Shown piece by piece: positions 15,792 to 22,276 of a stretch of 26,974 nucleotides of DNA. The notes beneath the pieces are model-generated. The model did no database searches. It was not told where the DNA came from and worked only from the letters and a program-made list of their open reading frames with translations. This DNA comes from DAOUMU01 sp034409055 (GTDB taxonomy: Bacteria > Chloroflexota > Anaerolineae > 4572-78 > J111). The stretch lies in the NCBI GenBank assembly GCA_034409055.1, contig DAOUMU010000155.1, forward strand, positions 1 through 26,974. The letters run 5' to 3'. Made by a program: the position numbers and the translations under genes. Each line of letters opens with the position of its first letter. The stretch's first letter is position 1.

Positions 15792-17651
15792 ATGGAAAAC
15801 AGGAAATTGGCCCGGTGGAACCGATGGACGCCAACTTTGCATTTGGCTGGGGTTTTGGCGCTGACCTTTTTATTTTTGATGGCCGTCTTATCATGGATAG
15901 TTGTGAATAATGTACCCACTATCCATGCAAAACCCATCAACCAGGCGGGCCAGATAAAGATAGGGGTCGCAGTTCCCCTGAGTGCGCCTGGAGATGTCAG
16001 CGCTGGCGAAGCGATGAAAGTTGCCGTAGAAATTGCAGCGGATGAAATCAACGCAGGTGGAGGCGTGTTAGGAATGCCATTTCAACTGGTCTTTTCTGAT
16101 ACAGCAGGCATAGCTTTTCGAGGTGCACAGGCTATGGATTATTTTGCAGATGAAAACGTCGCTGGTGTTGTGGGGGGATATCATAGTGCAGTCGGTTTGC
16201 AGATGGTGGGCAAGGCTCAGGAGCACCACATTCCCACTATCTTCGCTGAGACCTGGCATGATGACATCACTTCGTCAGCTATCCCTGAGGTCTTTCGCAT
16301 TGCACCGACCACCTCAATGGTAGATGACTTTGTGGCAAACTACCTTGCTAATGAGCTTGGATATAATAGTGCAGTCCTTGTCACAGATACTAGCCCTGTA
16401 GGTCAAGCAATAGCTAATTCTCTCAGGCTGGCACTAGCTGCAAAAGGGATCTATTCGGAAATAAAGGCTCATGTTCCAGGTGAAACAAACTTCAACCCAA
16501 TCATTACGGCTATTAGGTACTTTGATCTTTCTCATATCAATGATTCTCAGGCTATTATTGTTTTGTCAGAAGGTGATGACGCTTTTAACTTCATTCAACA
16601 ATCGGAAGCGGCTGAAATAGCCCCATCGAAAGAAAAAATTTGCGTTGACATCCGGAGCATAAGTGATTCTGAAGCCTTCTGGGATACCCCACCATTTGGC
16701 AACTATTGTGTTTTTAGATACATTGGGCCTTTGCAATTTCACTACAATACACGTACGCAGGATTTTGCTACAGAATACAAATCACGAACTGGCAAATCTA
16801 CTGTAGAATACTACGCGATGGAGGCTTATGATTCACTGATCATTATGGCTGATGCAATTAATCGAGCTGGTTCATCTGATCCGGATGATATTATTGCAGC
16901 TATTGAGACCACGAATCTGATCGGTGCTCAAGGTCTTTATTATTTCCCTTACGGCACAAATAACCCCGTCCCTAGCGGCGTACCGGCGTATATGTGGCAT
17001 CAATGGCCCGATCCCTATATACTCCTACTGCAATATTTTCGAAATTACCAAACGCCAGAAGAAGCAGCGGTTGTTCACCCGCCCCTATATCGTACCCATG
17101 AAGTTAATCTGATCCCGTATAACGGTACTGGACGTACAACTGTGTCCACGATTGATAGTTCCGGCGGGATCATTATACCAGACACTACATTTAACAATTC
17201 TGGTGTGAGCGTAACCTCTGTCTCCTCGTCAACAAAGATAGTTTTTGGACCGAGTGTTTTAACAGCCTCTACGATCATCTCTTACACGCCCTTCCGTTTT
17301 CCGTTTGATCCATATTGTAAGAGCGGCTCATTAACATCACCAGGAGGAAATCATTACTTTGAATTAACGGCGACTTATAGCGATACAGGTCAGTTGGCCC
17401 AACCTGCTGCTGGCATGTCCTATTCGGTTGTGATATCCTATACAGATACTGAAGGTTCCGACATTGTCGAAGATACTGCCGCATTATATTGGTGCGATGG
17501 AAATAACTGGTCACAAGAAGGTATTGCAAGCACAGTGGACATCACAAATAATACTGTAAGTGCTAATGTAAGTCATTTCTCGTCCTTTGCAATATTAGGC
17601 CAAGCCTTAGAAAAAACCTATTTACCTATTATTCTGAAAAGCGTGTCATAA
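15792..17651 (+). CDS. Secreted branched-chain-type solute-binding protein with C-terminal fusion (cassette gene)
   Basis: The N-terminus has a signal or anchor helix (about residues 18-40, AGVLALTFLFLMAVLSWIVV). It is followed by a type 1 periplasmic binding domain (Peripla_BP_6, about 53-400) beginning IKIGVAVPLSAPGDVSAGEA. Residues about 440-605 form a separate region rich in Ser, Thr and aromatics, including TDTEGSDIVEDTAALYWCDG and VSHFSSFAILG, probably a beta-sandwich. It ends TYLPIILKSVS, resembling the YLPxxLK tail of many secreted Chloroflexota proteins. No permease or ATPase gene accompanies it, so it may be a sensor or scavenging protein. The ATG has AAGGAGGG 4-5 nt upstream. It begins 88 bp after the attC A core, as expected for a cassette gene. 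Confidence 0.85.
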   Translation: MENRKLARWNRWTPTLHLAGVLALTFLFLMAVLSWIVVNNVPTIHAKPINQAGQIKIGVAVPLSAPGDVSAGEAMKVAVEIAADEINAGGGVLGMPFQLVFSDTAGIAFRGAQAMDYFADENVAGVVGGYHSAVGLQMVGKAQEHHIPTIFAETWHDDITSSAIPEVFRIAPTTSMVDDFVANYLANELGYNSAVLVTDTSPVGQAIANSLRLALAAKGIYSEIKAHVPGETNFNPIITAIRYFDLSHINDSQAIIVLSEGDDAFNFIQQSEAAEIAPSKEKICVDIRSISDSEAFWDTPPFGNYCVFRYIGPLQFHYNTRTQDFATEYKSRTGKSTVEYYAMEAYDSLIIMADAINRAGSSDPDDIIAAIETTNLIGAQGLYYFPYGTNNPVPSGVPAYMWHQWPDPYILLLQYFRNYQTPEEAAVVHPPLYRTHEVNLIPYNGTGRTTVSTIDSSGGIIIPDTTFNNSGVSVTSVSSSTKIVFGPSVLTASTIISYTPFRFPFDPYCKSGSLTSPGGNHYFELTATYSDTGQLAQPAAGMSYSVVISYTDTEGSDIVEDTAALYWCDGNNWSQEGIASTVDITNNTVSANVSHFSSFAILGQALEKTYLPIILKSVS

Positions 17652-17730
17652 CTTATAGCCCACTCCTACCCCCAAAAGAGCCGCCCAAGTTACAGTCGGC
17701 GGGGCCATCGCTGACCCCGCCGCTGCTTCC

Positions 17731-17789
17731 GAACCGGACGTGAAACCCTTCGACTTCGCTCAGGGCAGGCTTTTCGTCTCATCCGGCTC
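17731..17789 (-). ncRNA. Domain V of intron 2 with inserted repeat
   Basis: The flanks GAGCCGGATGAGACGAAA and GTTTCACGTCCGGTTC together make a perfect-looking 34-nt domain V. About 25 nt (the short repeat, 17747-17770) are inserted at the GAAA terminal loop. The stem is intact, but the loop that docks into domain I is lost or enlarged. Confidence 0.8.
17747..17770 (-). repeat. Short repeat copy 3 (in domain V loop)
   Basis: This copy reads GCCTGCCCTGAGCGAAGTCG and then AAGG on the minus strand. It interrupts the terminal loop of domain V of intron 2. Confidence 0.85.
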
Positions 17790-18071
17790 TTGAGTATCCG
17801 GGCTGTTGTCATCAGCACAGCCTAAACCGTTACCAGAGTAGGCCGCTTGGCAAATGAACGAACGGAGGTGGACGTTAGTCCGAGCTTCACTACGTCAAGG
17901 ACGTGTGTCATAAGCTTCGACCTCGTTATCGTGCCCTTGCCTTCCCGAATACCCGCCCTCCGTCAGCATATCTCAGGCATTACCCTGAGCTTTGGCTTCT
18001 GAGGGCATCCTACTCCCCCTAGCTTGCGGCTTGGTTGCCTGCTCAAGTTACCTTGAGAGCGTCCGGGGAGT

Positions 18072-18802
18072 GTCGGGTAGAGTGCCAGCGAGCTGCGTGT
18101 AAGGTTTCACACCGCTTTTCCAACACCCCCCCGCCGAACTGGACGTGCGAGTTTCCCCGCATCACAGCTCTCCAGTTAGTCTTAAGTCAGTTTTGGTCCG
18201 TCATATAATGTCTGACTATCTCTATAATCTTTAGGTCCATAAGCCTTTCGCTTTCGCCCAAATTTATGAGATTTGACCAACCTGCCGCCCTTCGCCAGTC
18301 TGATGGCTCTGCCTGCACCCCTCAGAGTTTGGATGTACCAGGCTCTCCCTGGCTCCGACTACTATGACGGCTCCGTGACCTTATGCCTCGCGGCACTTAG
18401 GCCATCCTATGTTCCGGGTGGTTTGAACCTTCCAGGCTGATTTAGGTGTCCTGTTCGTATCCTTGCCATCTTTCGCTAAGATGTGGCCTTGGTTTGGTGC
18501 CTTCAGGGTGGCGAAATAACTAACACCCTTACGCCCCAAGGTACCGGTTTCAACTGGTTTGCCGTTAGGTCCGGAATTTGACCCCTGGATACTTGGCTTC
18601 AGGCAGTCTAGCTTTCACCTTGTCAGCCAGCCCTTGCAGCAGCCCTCTTGACTACACCAGTTTCGTCTCACCCCGCTTTATCAACATGCTCTGTTCACAG
18701 TCAGGTTTCCCCTTCTGCTAAGTTGATTGGGCTTGTGGGGGTTACTGGCACCTTCCCACAGAGCCTTCCAGACTCAATTCAATCCACCGTGACATAGCGC
18801 AC
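18072..18802 (-). mobile_element. Group II intron 3 nested in intron 2 (ORF-less)
   Basis: The 5' end GTGCGCTATG is at 18,802 and the 3' end CTACCCGAC at 18,072, 731 nt, with no reverse transcriptase frame. Its domain V (18136-18170) runs from GAGCTGTGATGCGGGGAAAC to CCAGTTC, a canonical hairpin with a GAAA loop. The outer flanks GGAGTA and ACTCCCCGG become contiguous on removal, exactly matching GGAGTAACTCCCCG in uninterrupted intron 1 (near 15,128-15,141). This comparison fixes both boundaries. It shares GTGCGC and CTACCCGAY ends with intron 4, so both probably belong to one ORF-less lineage that depends on a protein in trans. Confidence 0.87.
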
Positions 18803-18840
18803 TACTCCGTTCCGTAGATTGATGGGTTCGTGACCGTAGA

Positions 18841-18864
18841 GCCTGTCCTGAGCGCAGCCGAAGG
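18841..18864 (+). repeat. Short repeat copy 4 (intron 2)
   Basis: This copy reads GCCTGTCCTGAGCGCAGCCG and then AAGG on the plus strand. It lies in the 5' half of intron 2, just upstream (in intron sense) of the inner intron. Confidence 0.8.
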
Positions 18865-18965
18865 ATTGCTGCTTCGCTTCGCGGCCGGTATCTGTACGGG
18901 ATGGTTACTACGTGAGACTTGACCACGTAGCCCAAGATACCTATCCATTTTGGACCGAGCCTTTT

Positions 18966-19035
18966 CAGAAGGATGAATTCAGAAGGCGGAAGGATGAACT
19001 TCTAACCCCTTTTCATCCTTCATCCTTCATCCTTC
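18966..19035. repeat. GAAGGATGAA-type low-complexity inverted repeat
   Basis: Left units GAAGGATGAA repeat and face right units TTCATCCTTCATCCTTC, so the 70-bp element can fold back on itself. It is inserted in domain I of intron 2 between AACGCTGGGT and the segment that continues GGCTCGGTCC. Intron 1 has only a few bases at the matching place. Confidence 0.7.
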
Positions 19036-19064
19036 CAAATACCCAGCGTTGGCTCGTTCTCCTA

Positions 19065-19087
19065 GCCTGTCCTGAGCTTGTCGAAGG
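19065..19087 (+). repeat. Short repeat copy 5 (intron 2)
   Basis: This copy reads GCCTGTCCTGAGCTTGTCGA and then AGG. It lies in the 5' part of intron 2, at a place where intron 1 has no insert. Confidence 0.8.
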
Positions 19088-19406
19088 AACGCTTCAGACA
19101 CAGCTTCGTTTGCGCTAACCATAGCCACCTGCTCAACGGAATAGCCGTGTCTGGTTCACGACGTTCCGCCTTTTCGTCCCGTTTCTGGGGTTTGATAACC
19201 AGTCGCCTCTCAGGGGATGATGCTGTCAGCCGAACCACCTCGGCGGTTGGATTTGATGAAGTCGCTTCTTTGCGGTATCATCACACCAACATCAGTCTAC
19301 AGCCTGCAAAGTACGCAGGACTTTGTTATCAAAGGAACAGTCGGCGCTGTCCTTTGTCGCCCATCCCCCGGTCTTGTATGACCGGTTTCGGACGAACGGA
19401 TCGCAC

Positions 19407-19525
19407 CCAGCGCATCAAGCCGACTTGCTATCGCCGCAATTTTCAACCTTGTCTTGCCAGCCGAGTTGTCGTAAAATGTAGCTAACCTTGCTGGCCCGCA
19501 AGCGGCTTATGCGCGGGCGTTTGCG
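19407..19525 (+). other. attC site B (right part; left core at 17683-17688)
   Basis: Removing intron 2 gives GCCCAAC followed by CAGCGCATCAAGCCGACTTG. The right end is GCAAGCGGCTTATGCGCGGG and then CGTTTGCGC. GCGCATCAAGCCGACTTGC pairs almost fully with GCAAGCGGCTTATGCGC, the paired inner arms of an attC. The right core (GTTTGCG, 19519-19525) is degenerate against GTTRRRY. The centre shares AACCTTGCTGGCCCGCAA with attC C and a close variant with attC A. Confidence 0.78.
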
Positions 19526-19606
19526 CCCCAGGCGACTCTGGTCGTTTGGATTTTGGTCAGAAAAAGGGGCGGGCAGGGCTTAGAGGGTTTACGCAGGGGG
19601 GCGCAC
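19520..19606 (+). other. ORF-less cassette body
   Basis: Between the core of attC B and the start of attC E there are fewer than 90 bp and no coding frame. The cassette including its own attC would be about 211 bp (19,520-19,730). It is GC-rich with runs of G. It might carry a promoter or small RNA, or be a deletion product; nothing specific is visible. Confidence 0.45.
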
Positions 19607-19736
19607 CCCTAACAAGTCGTTTCACGCCGACAGCCAAAGTTGATTTGGATAGCCGGGTGGTTTGGTTAACGGTTGTTGGGCTGCCGTGAAGGTGGTTTTA
19701 CTCACCTTTGGCTGCGGGTGAACTCGGGCGTTAGGG
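19607..19736 (+). other. attC site E (intact, intron-free)
   Basis: The site opens CCCTAACAAGTCGTTTCACG with CCGACAGCCAAAG and closes CTTTGGCTGCGGGTGAACTC and GGGCGTTAGGG. CAGCCAAAG pairs exactly with CTTTGGCTG, and the outer cores CCCTAAC and GTTAGGG (19730-19736) are exact complements. This is the cleanest attC in the window and the strongest single proof of an integron cassette array. Length is about 130 bp. The following cassette begins at 19,731. Confidence 0.85.
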
Positions 19737-19784
19737 GGCATTTCATCTCTAATTGGCTAGCAGTTGAGTGATAAAGGGCAGAGA

Positions 19785-20492
19785 ATGGGAAGTATTAAAA
19801 GAGCTATACAATGGTTGCGTTACCATTGGCTGGGGCTAATTATAGCGTATCTTATTATCCTTGTTGGTACTTATCTCGGAATATGGCAATTTTCAGAGCC
19901 AATTGGCATACCTGAGAACATAGACACACTTCCAAATTGGATAAGAAATTTGATGGGGTATCGTATCTTCTTTCATTTGACCCTTACGGTGCTTATTGGC
20001 AGTCATATTACTTTAGTTCTTGATCTATTCCTTAGACGAGATATTTTGCAAGCTCTAAACTCTTCTTCAGATAAAAAGCTTAAATGTGAAGATTATGGCA
20101 TTGAGATACTGTCTCCAAGTAATAGCCAAGTCATAGACGCACGCTATGACCTTACGGTGCAAGGAACTTTCAAGAAAAAACCTCCCTTTGGAAGTACGAA
20201 GGTGTTCGTGATAGACGACAACAATGAATACTATCCTCAATTGGGGAAGGTGAATTTCATTGGTAATCAAAACAGGTGGAAGGTACGAGTAAACGCACAA
20301 GGACTTTCGGGTACTCCTTTGACAGTTATGGTGGCTGTTATGGGGGCTAATGGACAAGCTTTATGCGACTATTATGAGAAAATACATCGGGAATTTGAGG
20401 GCGCAGAATCATTGCCAATCACTACATTAACTCGTGATATATATGAGTGCGATAGAGTTACAGTTGTTCGAAGAAATAATTCTAGTCGTTAG
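19785..20492 (+). CDS. Cassette-borne membrane protein of unknown function
   Basis: The product has about 235 residues. Two hydrophobic segments lie near the N-terminus: WLGLIIAYLIILVGTYLGIW, and IFFHLTLTVLIGSHITLVLD with the basic LFLRRD after it. They are followed by a soluble domain of about 135 residues with ILSPSNSQVIDARYDLTVQG and NRWKVRVNAQGLSGTPLTVM, which looks like a small beta-sandwich. I recognise no named family. The ATG at 19,785 is preferred because AAAGGG stands 7-8 nt upstream; the frame also contains a TTG at 19,764. The gene starts 55 bp after the attC E core and is co-oriented with the array, as expected for a cassette. AT content is higher than in the uronate operon. Confidence 0.72.
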   Translation: MGSIKRAIQWLRYHWLGLIIAYLIILVGTYLGIWQFSEPIGIPENIDTLPNWIRNLMGYRIFFHLTLTVLIGSHITLVLDLFLRRDILQALNSSSDKKLKCEDYGIEILSPSNSQVIDARYDLTVQGTFKKKPPFGSTKVFVIDDNNEYYPQLGKVNFIGNQNRWKVRVNAQGLSGTPLTVMVAVMGANGQALCDYYEKIHREFEGAESLPITTLTRDIYECDRVTVVRRNNSSR

Positions 20493-20517
20493 CTTCCTAA
20501 ATGAAAGCACAGGTAAA

Positions 20518-20569
20518 TGCCGCCCATCCCCCGACCTGGCAAGGTCGGTTTCGAGCGAACGGGTCGCAC
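20518..20569 (-). mobile_element. 5' remnant of an intron 1-like group II intron
   Basis: The 52 bp reading from 20,569 (GTGCGACCCGTTCG, then CGAAACCGACC and GGGGGATGGGCGGCA) match the first 52 nt of intron 1 closely. Everything after that is missing; 25 bp later the preceding cassette gene ends. Its 5' boundary falls at the same place relative to the attC arm as in introns 1 and 2: the next plus-strand base is C (20570). Confidence 0.82.
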
Positions 20570-20620
20570 CAATGCTATTGCACACAAATTGCTACGGGCG
20601 ACAGGAGGTCGCATTGAACG

Positions 20621-21414
20621 GTGCGCTACAAGATAGCGCCACACCCAGGCAGTGGGTAGACGCCACTCCCCGGTTGCGCCGCCAGTTTCGGCTGGCGGGG
20701 TGAAAAGCAGGGAAGGCAAAGCCCAAGCCCAACGGTATCTCCAACCGAAAGGCGGGCAAGGCGTAGGGCGATATGGGTAAGAAATTGAACTTTTGTAAGC
20801 CTCGTAAACGTGAGCTTCCGAAACGGAGATGAGACGGGAGTGTGAGACAAGGAAAGCCAAAGTGTAGCAGTTGGCGCGGACTGTCCCGGTCTCCAGGGTA
20901 GAGAAAGGCCCTAAGTCGTCTGCGGTAGTCTGTCAAAGTGACAGCAAACCATACGTTCAATGCGGAAACTGGTAAACTCGATAGGGTGTCAGGGTCATCA
21001 TCCTGAATGCACCTGACCAGGTGGACCGTAAGGAAAACACAACTCCCTAGCGAGGAGGAGATGGTAGAAGAAGCGAAAACTGACAGCCGAAAGGCAACAG
21101 GAAATCATAACTGGTCAGATAGGGCCATACCCAACCTGAAAGAGCCTGCCCTGAGCAGAGCCGAAGGGGTGCAGACTTCTACCAGGTGGTTCGGGGGATG
21201 AAGCGGTCGAGTAATCGTTGAACAATGAGGGAAAAGTCTAAACGTAACCAAATTGGATAGCCGGCACGACCTCAACGGGTTTGAGGTCGAGTGGATGTTA
21301 AACGATTACGAAACCAAATATTCAACTACCGAGCTGCTTGAGCCGTGTACGGTGAAAATCGTTTGCGCGGTTCTGAGGGGGCGACGAAGCCGCGAGGCTT
21401 CTGATCTACCCGAT
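20621..21414 (+). mobile_element. Group II intron 4 (ORF-less, plus strand)
   Basis: The intron starts GTGCGCTACAAG at 20,621 and ends CTGATCTACCCGAT at 21,414, 794 nt. Domain V is 21340-21373, from GAGCCGTGTACGGTGAAAAT to GCGCGGTTC, 34 nt with a GAAA loop. Domain VI follows with a paired stem and an unpaired A near TGATCTACC. There is no reverse transcriptase frame. It lies in the top strand of attC C, inside the arm and not at the core, and in the opposite direction to introns 1-3. Its ends match those of inner intron 3. One short repeat (21144-21167) is inserted in it. Confidence 0.85.
21144..21167 (+). repeat. Short repeat copy 6 (intron 4)
   Basis: This copy reads GCCTGCCCTGAGCAGAGCCG and then AAGG on the plus strand, within the ribozyme region of intron 4. 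Confidence 0.8.
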
Positions 21415-21554
21415 CCTTCGTTTTTTAGAAACTGGTTGCGCCAGCGGTGCAACTTTGGCATCGAAGGTAACCTTGCTGGCCCGCAATCGTGTGATGGGCG
21501 GCGTTAGCTTGCCAAAATTTCTCCACAGCCGTATCCCAAATTGCGATGAAATTT

Positions 21555-21599
21555 TTGACTTTCAAGTACAAGTCTTTACAATTTACCCTAATATTGGGT
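21555..21599 (+). promoter_or_regulatory. Likely promoter and operator of the toxin-antitoxin cassette
   Basis: TTGACT (21555-21560) and TACAAT (21577-21582) are 16 nt apart, a good primary-sigma promoter. Immediately downstream, ACCC (21585-21588) and GGGT (21596-21599) form a small inverted pair over the expected start, suitable for autorepression by the antitoxin. The antitoxin ATG lies about 35 nt downstream. An own promoter is typical of toxin-antitoxin cassettes. Confidence 0.5.
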
Positions 21600-21626
21600 C
21601 GTACTTCAAAACCTAAAAAGGGGTAT

Positions 21627-21860
21627 ATGCAACAGGCAAAATTCAGCTTAACACTTTCATTGATAGAGTTTTTGAACAACTATAAATTCTATGGCTTCAA
21701 AGACAAAAGTTCGATGGTCAGAGCGGCTTTGCTGCGGTTGAAAGAAGAACTTGAACTGCAAAGCCTCAAACAGTCGGCCAAGTTGTATGCTGAGGTTTAT
21801 GAGGAAGAGGTTGAATTGCAGGACTTAACCGCAGCAGCCGTGGCAGGCTGGCCCGAATGA
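21627..21860 (+). CDS. Ribbon-helix-helix antitoxin (CopG/MazE-like)
   Basis: The small protein has 77 residues. Residues 4-40 (AKFSLTLSLIEFLNNYKFYG, KDKSSMVRAALLRL) fit an RHH fold: one beta strand and two helices, with KSSMVRAAL as the second helix. A Glu-rich C-terminal tail (YAEVYEEEVELQDL) would wrap the toxin. The ATG at 21,627 is preferred over one 27 codons earlier, because the earlier one would place a non-RHH stretch in front and overlap the promoter. AGGGG lies 3 nt before the ATG. Its stop overlaps the toxin start (ATGA at 21857-21860), so the pair is translationally coupled. Confidence 0.8.
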   Translation: MQQAKFSLTLSLIEFLNNYKFYGFKDKSSMVRAALLRLKEELELQSLKQSAKLYAEVYEEEVELQDLTAAAVAGWPE

Positions 21861-22276
21861 CAACCCTGAAACGAGGGATGATAATTGATGTTGACCTTAA
21901 TCCCACCAAAGGGCCAGAAACGGGCAAAGTCCGACCTTGTGTGATTGTAACCAATAATGTCTATAATGAAAGAGTGCCGGTGATCCAAGTTGTTCCCATC
22001 ACCGGCTGGAGTGAGAAAAAAGGGCTTATCAAAACGAATGTAGAGCTAATGCCCACTAGTCGAAATGGGCTGTCAAAAAAATCAGTGGCAGATTGTTTGC
22101 AAACCCGCCCCATAGACCATCGACAGCGATGCTGTCCATCCTCTTATTACTCTGATTTATCTGTAAGTTACGGAGCCATTTTGCTATCCAACACCTCACG
22201 CACTTTTTGTCCCAAAATAGTTGGAGAAAAAGGTTTGGAAATAAAAGACGCATTGGGGAGGACCAGATTACTGTGA
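21857..22276 (+). CDS. MazF/PemK-type toxin with replaced C-terminus
   Basis: Residues 1-91 are a recognisable MazF/PemK endoribonuclease. Visible elements are KRGMIIDVDLNPTKGPETGK with VRPCVIVTNN (substrate-binding Arg-Pro region), VPITGW, and the C-terminal block SKKSVADCLQTRPIDHRQR. The family normally continues for about 20-25 residues of a terminal helix. Here the frame instead runs 48 residues of unrelated sequence, much of it antisense to the 3' end of the hybrid kinase gene, to a TGA at 22,276. The toxin has probably been cut by a junction near 22,126-22,165 at the right edge of the array. It may be weakened or inactive, although the antitoxin remains intact. Confidence 0.7.
   Translation: MTTLKRGMIIDVDLNPTKGPETGKVRPCVIVTNNVYNERVPVIQVVPITGWSEKKGLIKTNVELMPTSRNGLSKKSVADCLQTRPIDHRQRCCPSSYYSDLSVSYGAILLSNTSRTFCPKIVGEKGLEIKDALGRTRLL

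Larger units (their letters stand above)
17689..19406 (-). mobile_element. Group II intron 2 (outer intron of a twintron, ORF lost)
   Basis: The 5' end GTGCGAT is at 19,406 and the 3' end GTAAC at 17,689. The sequence parallels intron 1: the same first ~60 nt pattern, GAACCAGAC, AACGGAGTA, ACTCCCCG and GCTTATGACAC at the ORF start. It keeps only the first few codons of the reverse transcriptase (ATG at 17909-17911) before passing to domain V. It sits in attC B at the same core position as intron 1: left flank GCCCAA (17683-17688), right flank C (19407), giving GCCCAAC when joined. It is split by intron 3 and carries three short repeats, so it is about 987 nt without the inner intron. Splicing would need protein from elsewhere, and its domain V is interrupted. 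Confidence 0.87.
20570..21509 (+). other. attC site C, split by intron 4
   Basis: The left part is 20570-20620 and the right part 21415-21509. The inner arms pair: CACACAAATTGC on the left with GCAATCGTGTG on the right. The right core is GTTAGCT (21503-21509), a near match to GTTRRRY. The centre (GAAACTGGTTGCGCCAGCGG and CCTTGCTGGCCCGCAA) closely matches attC A and B. The left core RYYYAA has been lost with the missing 3' part of the intron remnant at 20,518-20,569; only its final C remains. This site may no longer recombine. Confidence 0.72.

Noticed and set aside
17652..19763. Small plus-strand frames in the region after the SBP cassette
   Set aside because: The stretch is intron RNA on the minus strand and attC DNA; the frames show no protein-like sequence or ribosome sites.
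20489..20960. Minus-strand frames of about 120 residues over intron 4
   Set aside because: They are antisense to a structured group II ribozyme and overlap one another in different frames, with no domain visible.
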